From Myxococcales bacterium (GTDB lineage Bacteria > Myxococcota_A > UBA9160 > UBA4427): DNA of 64,000 nt. Below the pieces are notes generated by a model. The model saw nothing but the letters and a program-made list of their open reading frames with translations. It made no database searches and had not been told where the DNA came from. Positions 1 to 8,024 of this stretch are shown here, piece after piece. The translations under genes and the position numbers were made by a program. The DNA lies in contig JADFNE010000010.1 of NCBI GenBank assembly GCA_022563535.1, positions 29,723 to 93,722 on the forward strand, written 5' to 3'. Each line of letters begins with the position of its first letter. The first letter of the stretch is position 1.

Positions 1-40
1 CACAAGCGAAAGCGAAACGGATTGCATACCCCCGGACTGC

Positions 41-916
41 GTGAGTTCTGGCCGGTCGAGCGCTCGGATGAGCCGTGAAAGCCGCGACGGCAGCTCGTCG
101 TTTAGTTGGAGTTTCTCCCGCACCTGGGGGAGTGAATCTGAACCTGGCTCCAGACCTCCCGTCGCTCAAGCACAGGTCGATGACGATCCGGCCGCAGCGC
201 CATCCGTCATTCCGGTTGCGATCCCAGAAGAACTCCAGTTCGCAGTTCGCCCGCGACAGGCCGTAACCGCCGCAACGACCGTAGGGCTCACCGGGCTCAT
301 GCTGTTGGGCTTTTGGATCTCACACGCTCGCGAAGCGGATCGCGGCGAAATGGTCATGCTCTACCAGTCCCCGGTATCCGGCGAGGTCCAACTCTCAATT
401 CGCTTTCTCTACATGGGAGGCACTGCGACCGTCGCATTGCTCATGGTGCTCGCGATTTACTGGACGGTTCAAACCTCTCAGTCGCTGGCCCCACTCGCCC
501 CCATTGTCGAAGCCTTCGGCGCCCGAGTCCAGCTCCACTGGGGCAGCCTTGCCCTGACGGTTCTCACCACCTGTATCCTTCCCAACACCGCGTTCGCCCT
601 ACTGTTCATTCAGATGCGAAACGCCTATGACCTGCTGGGCGGAAGGCGACTGATTGGGTTCGTACTCGTGCTGTCGGCATTGGCCTTGAGCGCGCGGTCT
701 CTCTTCCGAGCCGCGCTCGACCCCAAACCGCCCGGGGCCGTGCTCCACGTCATGAGCGTCGTGAGCAACCCCACCCTCGACACGGTTGTCCCCGACTTCG
801 CTCCGGGCCAGCTCCGCCTCGACGTCCCCCTCGAAATCATCGCCATGGGTGCGGGCATCTCGGTCTTGATGCTGATCCTTTCCGGGCGCATCTGGCGGGA
901 GGTCGAGTGGTCATGA
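41..916 (+). CDS. Hypothetical multi-pass membrane protein, possibly cut at the left edge
   Basis: I do not recognise a family. The first 65 residues are Ser/Arg/Glu-rich and low in complexity. Five hydrophobic segments follow at about residues 73-95, 122-145, 164-190, 203-226 and 262-283, so this is an inner-membrane protein. The start used is a GTG at base 41, but the frame is open back to the window edge, so the true start may lie outside. A later ATG at residue 10 is also possible. The stop overlaps the ATG of the next small membrane gene by ATGA, which points to translational coupling. The gene faces lnt convergently. The hydrophobic pattern is clear and the function is unknown. Confidence 0.6.
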   Translation: MSSGRSSARMSRESRDGSSSFSWSFSRTWGSESEPGSRPPVAQAQVDDDPAAAPSVIPVAIPEELQFAVRPRQAVTAATTVGLTGLMLLGFWISHAREADRGEMVMLYQSPVSGEVQLSIRFLYMGGTATVALLMVLAIYWTVQTSQSLAPLAPIVEAFGARVQLHWGSLALTVLTTCILPNTAFALLFIQMRNAYDLLGGRRLIGFVLVLSALALSARSLFRAALDPKPPGAVLHVMSVVSNPTLDTVVPDFAPGQLRLDVPLEIIAMGAGISVLMLILSGRIWREVEWS

Positions 917-1056
917 TCTCGACCTTCGACGCGGTGTTGCTGGTGATGTTCGCCTGGACGGGTTACCGACTGTGGTCGGGGACCACGAGTCATGCGGCAC
1001 GCGGCGTGTCGATCTTGTCGCTGCTGCTACTGGCGTGGAGTGTCGTCGGGCCTTGA
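913..1056 (+). CDS. Small 47-residue membrane protein, coupled to upstream gene
   Basis: A 47-codon frame starts with an ATG that overlaps the upstream stop (ATGA) and ends at a TGA 30 bases before the convergent lnt stop. It has two hydrophobic stretches, about residues 5-16 and 33-46, separated by a short polar loop (YRLWSGTTSHAARG). The translational overlap and the hydrophobic pattern argue that it is a real small membrane subunit rather than chance. I do not recognise a family, and it could be a remnant of a longer protein. Confidence 0.5.
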   Translation: MISTFDAVLLVMFAWTGYRLWSGTTSHAARGVSILSLLLLAWSVVGP

Positions 1057-1086
1057 TCGGGTGCGAATTCGGAGACGACTCGGGTA

Positions 1087-2757
1087 CTACGTCTCCAGAC
1101 GCGAGCGCCACAGCCAGTTGACGAAACCCAGGATCGCCACCAACTGACATAGATGCGGGAACATCCATCCGAAGCGCGCATACACGGTTGGATTCCGCGC
1201 GGTATTGCGCGCCAGGGACAGGGTCTCGACCAGCAACTCGGGGGGGAATTCTTCGAGGTTTTCGGGCGTCACCGGACGCAGTGGAACAAAGGAGACGACC
1301 CGGCCATTGGCGTCGATCACCGCACTCACCCCAGTGCTCACGCTGCGCACGATGGGGACGCGATGTTCCACCGCGCGAAACTGCGCCAGTGCAAGGTGTT
1401 CCCAGGGTTCAGCCGTGTCTCCATACCACGAATCGATCGTCAGATTTACGAACAAGTCGACTCCGCCCGTTTGAGCAGCGGCCAGGCGAACATAACCTGG
1501 GATGATGTCTTCGTAACAAATCAGCGGTGCAAACGAGATCTCCTTCGGATCGACGTTTGCCAGACCAGCGGGCCCGCGCGCTCGTCTGGGGAGCACGAAC
1601 CGCGCCGGTGTATCTCCGGCCAGGCGGTGTCCGATCTCGGGGATTCGCTCGGTTACCCAAGCGGGATCGATGATCGGGATCGACTCGCCAAGGGGAACGA
1701 GGTTGACCTTGTCGTAGGCACCCAACGCGCGGCCAGCGCCATCGATGAAATACGCACTGTTGTAGTTGAAGCGAGCCCCCGGATCGCGAGACCTCGCTCC
1801 AAAGACCGTGGGCGTTTTGTGCCGGGCAAGCACCCGGCTACGCGCCTGGTTCGAGTCCCCGGTAAATGGTCGACTGATGAGATACGGGTAGGTCCCGGCC
1901 TCCGGCCACACGATGAGTTCCGCGCCCTGCTCTTCTGCGCGCAGCGAGGTTTCCGTCAGACGCTGCATTTTCTGTCCGCGCGAAACCGAATGGATTCCGA
2001 GGTTGGGTTGGATGATTCCCACCCGGAGCTTGGGCGCGTTCTCGGCTTCGCGATCGATGGCCTGCATTCGCAAATCGCCGCCGACGTACAGAAGCAGGGG
2101 CGCGATCGACCAGAGCACCAGGTTGCCGATGCGAGACCGCCAGCCCCGCGCCACGATCCCGCGAGCGAGGAACACCGATGCGGCCACGACCACGGCCTCG
2201 ATTCCGTGAACCCCCAACACCTCGGCGAGTTGCATCATCGGAGGCGTCTCGGCAAAGCCGAGGATCGGAGAGTATGGAAAGAGAACCGGCCACGAATACT
2301 GCACGGCTGCAAACAGCGCCGCCGGCCAGAGCCAACCCGGCAAGCCCCGTCGCGGACCCAGCCTGAGTCCAGCCGCCCAGATTCCGTAAGGGATTGCCAT
2401 CCAGGCCGAGAACAGCAACACCCCGAGGCAACCTACGACGACCGGCACTCCGGCGAACTTCACGAGCATCTCGCCGATCCATGGAAAGCCGCCGAGCCCG
2501 ATCCCGAGTCCCCCCGCGAGACCCATGGCTGCCGCTTCTTTTGTACTTACGGCGTCGCGGGTTGCCATCAAGATCAGCGGAACGAAGCCCACCCAGTTGG
2601 CAAATCGCAAGCCGTCGGGAGGCGCCCCCAGTGCGATCACGAAACCACTGGATGCTGCGATCAATAGACTGGGAAGAAGTCCGAGTTGCTCGAGACGCCT
2701 GGCCACTGCGCCGCCGAAACCATCGTCGATCGGGTCCCTCTCGGGCAACTCGGCCAT
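1087..2757 (-). CDS. lnt: Apolipoprotein N-acyltransferase
   Basis: Lnt transfers the third acyl chain to the N-terminal cysteine of lipoproteins in the inner membrane, which completes their maturation. The N-terminal ~230 residues hold several membrane segments. Residues ~243-500 are a carbon-nitrogen hydrolase (nitrilase-like) domain. The expected catalytic triad is visible: Glu286 in WPEAGTYPY, Lys350 in YDKVNLVPLGE and Cys414 in LICYEDIIP. The length of 556 residues is normal (usually about 500-550). It is the last gene of the long minus-strand train, 7 bp after tlyA. Lipoproteins elsewhere in the window (lpoB-like, COG3014-type, the small one at 63.2 kb) are its kind of substrate. Confidence 0.95.
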   Translation of the reverse strand: MAELPERDPIDDGFGGAVARRLEQLGLLPSLLIAASSGFVIALGAPPDGLRFANWVGFVPLILMATRDAVSTKEAAAMGLAGGLGIGLGGFPWIGEMLVKFAGVPVVVGCLGVLLFSAWMAIPYGIWAAGLRLGPRRGLPGWLWPAALFAAVQYSWPVLFPYSPILGFAETPPMMQLAEVLGVHGIEAVVVAASVFLARGIVARGWRSRIGNLVLWSIAPLLLYVGGDLRMQAIDREAENAPKLRVGIIQPNLGIHSVSRGQKMQRLTETSLRAEEQGAELIVWPEAGTYPYLISRPFTGDSNQARSRVLARHKTPTVFGARSRDPGARFNYNSAYFIDGAGRALGAYDKVNLVPLGESIPIIDPAWVTERIPEIGHRLAGDTPARFVLPRRARGPAGLANVDPKEISFAPLICYEDIIPGYVRLAAAQTGGVDLFVNLTIDSWYGDTAEPWEHLALAQFRAVEHRVPIVRSVSTGVSAVIDANGRVVSFVPLRPVTPENLEEFPPELLVETLSLARNTARNPTVYARFGWMFPHLCQLVAILGFVNWLWRSRLET

Positions 2758-2764
2758 TGCGAGC

Positions 2765-3493
2765 CTAACTCCTCAGCCAAAGAAAAATCTCTCGGTTTCC
2801 CTTGGGCCCACTCACCCGACTATCCACCCGCCCCAACTCCTCGTAACCCAACTCCCGAGCACAGGTGGAAATCTTCTCCACCGCCCCCGCCCGCAACGCA
2901 TCATCGGTCACGACCCCACCCTTGCTCACCTGACCCCTGCCGACTTCGAATTGCGGCTTCACCATCAAGAGCAATTCTGCCCGGGGCGCCACAGCCTGTA
3001 TCGGCTTCAGCAACAACTCGAGCGAAATGAACGAAACGTCGGCCACCACCAGATCCACCGGCTCGGGCAAATGCTCTGGCGCAATCTCCCGCGCGTTGAC
3101 CTTCTCGAGAACGTGCACCCGCGCATCCCGCCGGATCGTGTCGTGCAACTGCGAATGCCCGACATCCAGCGCGACCACCCCTCGCGCCCCGCGCTGCAAC
3201 AGGCAATCGGTAAATCCCCCGGTGCTCGCGCCGATATCCAGGCAATACAATCCCGTCGGATCGATCCCCAGATCATCGAGGGCGCCGGCAAGCTTGTCCC
3301 CGCCCCGCGAAACATAGGTTCTCGCTTCACCCTTGATCCGGATTTTTGCTTCAGCCTTGATCTGTGTCCCGGCTTTGTCCACCGGAAGGTCGTCGACGAG
3401 AACCTTCCCTGCCATGATCAGCGCCTTGGCGCGAGAGCGCGTCTCGGCCAGTCCCTCTGCTACCAAGAGTTCGTCAAGGCGTTTGCCCTTCAT
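2765..3493 (-). CDS. tlyA: TlyA family rRNA 2'-O-methyltransferase / hemolysin-like protein
   Basis: This is an S4 RNA-binding domain (residues ~4-60, starting KRLDELLVAEGLAETRSRA) joined to an FtsJ-like Rossmann methyltransferase. The SAM motif LDIGASTGGFTD is at residues 85-96, followed by VVADVSFISL and LLMVKPQFEVGRG. TlyA proteins methylate rRNA ribose, and the older label 'hemolysin A' reflects membrane activity of some members. The ATG at 3493 gives 242 residues, a normal family length. A longer in-frame opening would add about 100 arginine-rich residues unlike any TlyA N-terminus, so I rejected it. It lies 41 bp after dxs and 7 bp before lnt. Confidence 0.9.
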   Translation of the reverse strand: MKGKRLDELLVAEGLAETRSRAKALIMAGKVLVDDLPVDKAGTQIKAEAKIRIKGEARTYVSRGGDKLAGALDDLGIDPTGLYCLDIGASTGGFTDCLLQRGARGVVALDVGHSQLHDTIRRDARVHVLEKVNAREIAPEHLPEPVDLVVADVSFISLELLLKPIQAVAPRAELLLMVKPQFEVGRGQVSKGGVVTDDALRAGAVEKISTCARELGYEELGRVDSRVSGPKGNREIFLWLRS

Positions 3494-3534
3494 CCGGGTG
3501 GGCCTCTTTCGTGGGGATGGGACTCGGCAGGAGG

Positions 3535-5415
3535 TCAGTCCGAGCGAAGAAATTCTTGCACGCTCTTTGCAATGCCAGCAGCGTCGAGACCGAAGTCCTC
3601 GAGCGAGTGACCGTGCTCGATGATCCCGGCTGGGAGCGCGAGGCAAAGCGTCTGAACGTGCAAACCCGATGCCGAGAGCGCTTCGAGCACCGCACTGCCA
3701 AAACCACCGGCACCGGTGTGCTCTTCTACGGTCACGACCATCTTGCAGCGTTCCGCCAGCGCGATCAGCCGGTCGGTATCCAACGGGCAAATGAAGCGCG
3801 CGTTGAGCACCGCAGCGGAAACGCCTCGACTGCTGAGTTCGTTGGCAGCTTCGAGCGCGGGGTGCACCACGCTGCCCACCGCGGCGATCAATACATCATC
3901 ACCATCGCGCAAGACCTCGGCTTCGCCCAGGGAGATGGCCTTGATGTCGGGATCCATCGGCACGCCCAGGCCCGATCCGCGGGGAAAGCGAATGGCGGCG
4001 GGTCCCGGATAATCAATCGCGGTGGCGAGCATGTGTTGCAGTTCGTTTTCGTCTTTGGGCGCCATCACGACCGTGTTGGGGAGCGAGCGGAGGTACGTGT
4101 AGTCGTAGAGACCCTGGTGGGTGGCCCCATCGGCGCCCACGAGTCCGCCTCGGTCCAGGACAAAGGTGACGTCGAGATTCTGCACACAGACGTCGTGCAC
4201 GACCTGGTCGTAAGCGCGCTGCAAGAAGGTCGAGTAGATGGCAGCGACGGGCTTCATCCCTTCTGCGGCCAGGCCTGCGGCAAAGGTCACGGCGTGTTGT
4301 TCGGCAATGCCCACATCGTAGAAGCGGTCGGGGAATTCCTTTTCGAAGCGGTCGAGCCCGGTTCCCGGGGCCATGGCCGCGGTGATCCCGATGATGCGCT
4401 CGTCTTCTCGGGCCAGGCGGATCAAGGTGTCGGAAAACACGCGAGTATAAGACGGAGGGCCACTCTTCTTGGGGGCGAACTGTCCGGACTCGACGTCGAA
4501 CTTGGTCACTCCGTGGTACTTCAGCGGGTCGCGCTCGGCGGGCTCGTAGCCGTGACCCTTTTCGGTCAACGCGTGGATCAGGATGGGGCCGTCTCCGGCG
4601 GCGATCATCTCTTTGACGTTTTCAAAAGTCTCGAGCACGACATCCATGCGGTGCCCTTCGATCGGGCCTACGTAGTGGAAGTTCAGCGCTTCAAAGAGCA
4701 AGCCCGGTGAGAAGAATACCTTGATGGATTCTTCAGCCTTGCGCGCCCAGTGGAGCATGTCGCCGGGCATGCTGGTAATCAAATCTCGCACCCAGCCCTT
4801 CATGCGACGCGCCAGCGGGGCGGAGAACTTGCGCGACAAGTACGAAGACAGGGCACCCACGTTGGGGCTGATGGACATCTCGTTGTCATTCAAGATCACG
4901 ATCAGGTTCTTTGCCTGAATGTGACCAGCGTGGTTGAGCGCCTCGAAGGCCATCCCTGCGGTCATGGCACCATCGCCGATGAACGCGATGGCGAGGGCGT
5001 TTTCTCCCCGGTGGCACATGCCGCGCGCCATGCCGAGGGCCGCCGAAATGGAAGTGCCGGCGTGCCCCGCACCAAAGGTGTCGTAGGGAGATTCGCTCCG
5101 GCTCAAGAACTTGGAGATGCCATTTAGCTGGCCGATGGTATCAAAATCGTTGCGCCGGCCCGTGAGCATTTTGTGGGGGTAACCCTGGTGGCCCACGTCG
5201 AATACGACGCGGTCGGTGGGGGTATCAAAGACGTAGTGAAGTGCAGTAATGAGTTCTACCGCGCCAAGGCTCGAAGCCAGGTGGCCGCCGGTCTGCGAAA
5301 CCCGCTGCAAGATCTCACTGCGGATCTCGTCCGCGACCTGCTCGACTCGCTCCCTGGGGAGCTTGCGAAGATCCGCTGGGCAATCAATCGAATACAACAA
5401 TATTTCGTCGCTCAT
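3535..5415 (-). CDS. dxs: 1-Deoxy-D-xylulose-5-phosphate synthase
   Basis: DXS joins pyruvate and glyceraldehyde-3-phosphate with thiamine diphosphate, the first step of the MEP isoprenoid pathway. The protein has 626 residues, which is typical. The thiamine-diphosphate motif runs from GDGAMTAG (Asp148) to LNDNEMSI (Asn176). The family signature VFDVGHQGYPHKMLTGR is at ~71-87. The transketolase-type central domain includes DVGIAEQHAVTFAAGLA and DRGGLVGADGATHQG. Its ATG overlaps the ispA stop by 4 bp. The pairing ispA-dxs is a common MEP/prenyl arrangement, so this part of the train makes isoprenoid precursors for bactoprenol and quinones. Confidence 0.97.
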   Translation of the reverse strand: MSDEILLYSIDCPADLRKLPRERVEQVADEIRSEILQRVSQTGGHLASSLGAVELITALHYVFDTPTDRVVFDVGHQGYPHKMLTGRRNDFDTIGQLNGISKFLSRSESPYDTFGAGHAGTSISAALGMARGMCHRGENALAIAFIGDGAMTAGMAFEALNHAGHIQAKNLIVILNDNEMSISPNVGALSSYLSRKFSAPLARRMKGWVRDLITSMPGDMLHWARKAEESIKVFFSPGLLFEALNFHYVGPIEGHRMDVVLETFENVKEMIAAGDGPILIHALTEKGHGYEPAERDPLKYHGVTKFDVESGQFAPKKSGPPSYTRVFSDTLIRLAREDERIIGITAAMAPGTGLDRFEKEFPDRFYDVGIAEQHAVTFAAGLAAEGMKPVAAIYSTFLQRAYDQVVHDVCVQNLDVTFVLDRGGLVGADGATHQGLYDYTYLRSLPNTVVMAPKDENELQHMLATAIDYPGPAAIRFPRGSGLGVPMDPDIKAISLGEAEVLRDGDDVLIAAVGSVVHPALEAANELSSRGVSAAVLNARFICPLDTDRLIALAERCKMVVTVEEHTGAGGFGSAVLEALSASGLHVQTLCLALPAGIIEHGHSLEDFGLDAAGIAKSVQEFLRSD

Positions 5416-6260
5416 ACCATCCTCTGCACTGCAAATCGGGCCAGTTCACGCAGGGGAGCCGCAGGCTCACCCATGTCATCAATTCGTCCCAAAGCACTTG
5501 ACAACAACTCGGTGGCTCTCGCGGCAGCGCCTTCGTGGCCCAAGGCTTTTGCGAGTGAACACTGATCTTCTTCGTCTTCGTCCAGCAGGTCGTCTGCGAT
5601 TTGAAAGGCCACCCCGACTTCCAGGCCAAACTCCTCGAGTTGGGACACCTGTTCTGCGCTCCCCCCTGCCAACAGTGCGCCACCCGTGATCGAAGTCGCG
5701 ATCAGGGCCGCGGACTTTCGGGCATGAACGCTTTCGATCCGGGTTGGGTTCACGTCGCCTGAATCGTAGGCCAGATCGTCCGCCTGGCCCCCCGCCAATT
5801 GCCGGGAGCCCGCTGTCGCGGCCAGGCCGCGCAAGGCCTGGGCCACAGCTTCGGCATTGCCGGGATTTGCCGCACTGGCGAGGACCTCGAATGCGAGGCT
5901 CTGCAGCGCGTCGCCCGCCAATACGGCGATCGCTTCACCGTAGAGAACATGAACCGTGGGTCGGCCCCGGCGCAGGGCGTCGTCGTCCATGCAGGGCAAA
6001 TCGTCGTGCACCAGGCTGTAGCTGTGAATGAGTTCAACGGCGCTGGCTATGGGCAAGGCGTCTTGGGGCGAGCCACCGACAGCTTCGGCCCCCGCCATGG
6101 CCAGAATCGGGCGAAAGCGTTTGCCACTGGGAAAGAGCAAGTGGCGCATCGCGGCGTGAAGCGCGATCGGCGGTTCTTCGGCGCCGGGCAGCAGCTTTTC
6201 CAGTGCGGCGTCAACCAATGGGACGCGATCTCGCATGTATTCCTGAAGATCCACCCTCAA
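5412..6260 (-). CDS. ispA: Short-chain polyprenyl diphosphate synthase (farnesyl/geranyl diphosphate synthase)
   Basis: This trans-prenyltransferase condenses IPP with allylic diphosphates. The first aspartate-rich motif HDDLPCMDDD is at residues 85-94 and the second, ADDLLD, at 222-227. The GKRFRP substrate motif is at ~46-51. At 282 residues it is the usual IspA size. The aspartate-rich region has the CMDDD form usual in bacterial farnesyl diphosphate synthases. Chain length (C10, C15 or C20) cannot be fixed from sequence alone. It overlaps xseB upstream and dxs downstream by 4 bp each. Confidence 0.93.
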   Translation of the reverse strand: MRVDLQEYMRDRVPLVDAALEKLLPGAEEPPIALHAAMRHLLFPSGKRFRPILAMAGAEAVGGSPQDALPIASAVELIHSYSLVHDDLPCMDDDALRRGRPTVHVLYGEAIAVLAGDALQSLAFEVLASAANPGNAEAVAQALRGLAATAGSRQLAGGQADDLAYDSGDVNPTRIESVHARKSAALIATSITGGALLAGGSAEQVSQLEEFGLEVGVAFQIADDLLDEDEEDQCSLAKALGHEGAAARATELLSSALGRIDDMGEPAAPLRELARFAVQRMV

Positions 6261-6580
6261 CGCTCCTCGTAGTCGCCGTCATCAACCCCGTCGACCCCTG
6301 TATCCTCGAAGGGCCTGGTTAGCCACTCGCCACCTTCTCGTACGAGTTGCTCAACCTTGCGTTCCGCGGATTCGAGCTTGGCCGCACACTGCTTCGAGAG
6401 CGCGACGCCTTGTTCGAACACGCCGAGGGACTCTTCGAGTTCGAGATCGCCGTCTTCCAGCCGGTCTACCAGACCTTCCAGTCGTTCGAGCGCCGCTTCG
6501 AAGCCGAGGGCCTCGGCAGGTTCACTACCGTTGCCGTCTTTTGCGGCTTTGCTGGCTTTGGCTTTTTTGCGGGCTGCCAT
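6257..6580 (-). CDS. xseB: Exodeoxyribonuclease VII small subunit
   Basis: XseB is the small helical subunit of exonuclease VII, which degrades single-stranded DNA. The family core is clear: FEAALERLEGLVDRLEDGDLELEE spans two segments, then SLGVFEQGVALSKQCAAKLESAERKVEQL. At 107 residues it is longer than the usual ~80. It has a Lys/Ala-rich N-terminal lead and an acidic C-terminal tail ending DGVDDGDYEER. It overlaps ispA by 4 bp. It is separated from xseA by 208 bp that carry a stop-rich tandem repeat just before the start. Confidence 0.92.
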   Translation of the reverse strand: MAARKKAKASKAAKDGNGSEPAEALGFEAALERLEGLVDRLEDGDLELEESLGVFEQGVALSKQCAAKLESAERKVEQLVREGGEWLTRPFEDTGVDGVDDGDYEER

Positions 6581-6600
6581 GTGTTTTGGGTGCCGTCTCT

Positions 6601-6621
6601 CTACTCACTACTCACTACTCA
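6601..6621 (-). repeat. Three tandem copies of a 7-bp stop-rich unit upstream of xseB
   Basis: On the plus strand CTACTCA is repeated three times without change. Read in the gene direction this is TGAGTAG x3, which puts stop codons in all three frames about 20 bases before the xseB start. It lies inside the 208-bp xseA-xseB gap, where I see no gene. Whether it matters for translation or is simple slippage is unknown. Confidence 0.6.
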
Positions 6622-6788
6622 ACATGCTCATGCCGCGGTCGAGGTTGCTTGCCTCAGGGGAACGCGCGCTAAGCGCTGGCGGGCATCGTACCTGAGGGGC
6701 GCGACCGCTGCCATCGCGGAGGGTATCCAAGCTATCGCTTTCATTGGGTTTCCGGACACCGGACCGACAATCTCGGCCGCTCGCTCGA

Positions 6789-8024
6789 TCAGCGTACCGG
6801 GAGCTTTCGCACCTGATCCACGGTGGCGTCCAACTCGATCTCCGCCAGCCGAATCGCCAGTGAATCCCCCGCGTCCACATCCTCGGCGCGACGCACAATG
6901 CTCCCGTCGACGCCACGGCGGACCAGCGCGTAGCCCCGGCCGAGAACAGCCAATGGCGACAGCGAATCGAGCCGTGCCGCCTGGGCAGCCAGCAACCCGC
7001 GACCCCCAATGTGCAGACTCCGCCCCAAGCGGCCGAGCGCCCGGGCGGCCGCGACGAACCTTGCGCGTTGGGCAGCCACCCGTGCAGTTGGCGCGAGCAT
7101 GCGCAGGGCGTCTCTTTCTTTTATGTGCCGACTGCGGGCCGCTTCAATCAATCCGGTCATGCCGTTGACCAGGCGACGAATGCTGCCCGACAGTCCCGCC
7201 GCCAACGCTTCGCGGTCCGGCAACGCGAGTTCTGCGGCGGCCGAAGGCGTCGGAGCTCTCAAGTCGGCGACCAGATCACAGATGGTGACGTCCGTCTCGT
7301 GCCCCACCCCGCTGATGATCGGAACCGTAGAACGCGCAACCGCCCGGGCAACGACCTCACTGTTGAACGCCCAAAGATCTTCTAGCGATCCCCCACCTCG
7401 CACGACGAGGATGACGTCGACATTGCCATGGGCGACCAACGCGTCGAGGGCTGCAACAATTTCGTTTTCCGCGCCCTCTCCTTGCACCCGGGTTGGGGAG
7501 ATCAAGAGCGTGGCTTCCGGAAAGCGGCGGCCGCTGACATCGATGACATCACGCACCGCTGCACTCGTGGGCGATGTCACGACACCCACGCGCCTCGGGA
7601 TCTCGGGCAAAGCCAGCTTGCGATCTGCCTCGAAGAGCCCCTCGCTTTCGAGCTTGCGTCGCAATTGCTCGAAGGCCAGCTGCAGCGCCCCAAGGCCGAC
7701 GGGTTCGACGTTCTTGACGATCAACTGCAGGTCGCCGCGGGCTTCGTAAACCCCGACATCCGCGCTCACGATGACTTCGGTGCCTTCTTCGAGTTCGAAA
7801 CGCAGTCGCCCTGCTGCGCCGCGAAACAACGCCGCCCGCAGCTGGCCGCGATCGTCCTTCAAGGTGAAGTAGCAGTGACCGGAAGAAGCGCGGTGGAGGT
7901 TGCTGATTTCCCCCTGCACCCACACGCGGCCGACTCGGTCCTGCAGCAGACCGTTGATCCCCGCGAGCAGCGCACCGACTGAATAGATCTTGCGGGCAGA
8001 TGCTCGGCTTTCGGGTTCAGCCAT
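6789..8024 (-). CDS. xseA: Exodeoxyribonuclease VII large subunit
   Basis: XseA is the catalytic subunit of exonuclease VII. An OB-fold domain occupies about residues 10-105 (YSVGALLAGINGLLQDRVGRVWVQGEISN). The nuclease domain follows, with RRVGVVTSPTSAAVRDVIDV and the conserved segment DVILVVRGGGSLEDLWAFN-SEVVARAVARSTVPIISGVGHETDVT. A helical C-terminal half ends with the typical LGRGYALVRR segment. At 411 residues it is slightly shorter than the common ~440-460. Its ATG overlaps the end of the S41 protease gene by 8 bp. Confidence 0.95.
   Translation of the reverse strand: MAEPESRASARKIYSVGALLAGINGLLQDRVGRVWVQGEISNLHRASSGHCYFTLKDDRGQLRAALFRGAAGRLRFELEEGTEVIVSADVGVYEARGDLQLIVKNVEPVGLGALQLAFEQLRRKLESEGLFEADRKLALPEIPRRVGVVTSPTSAAVRDVIDVSGRRFPEATLLISPTRVQGEGAENEIVAALDALVAHGNVDVILVVRGGGSLEDLWAFNSEVVARAVARSTVPIISGVGHETDVTICDLVADLRAPTPSAAAELALPDREALAAGLSGSIRRLVNGMTGLIEAARSRHIKERDALRMLAPTARVAAQRARFVAAARALGRLGRSLHIGGRGLLAAQAARLDSLSPLAVLGRGYALVRRGVDGSIVRRAEDVDAGDSLAIRLAEIELDATVDQVRKLPVR

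Noticed and set aside
1153..2667. Long plus-strand open frame (504 codons) opposite lnt
   Set aside because: It is a mirror of the lnt codon usage. The translation has no known domain and is full of Arg/Pro/His.
3511..4710. Open frame of 399 codons opposite dxs
   Set aside because: DXS is unambiguous on the other strand, and this reading has no family likeness or start signal.
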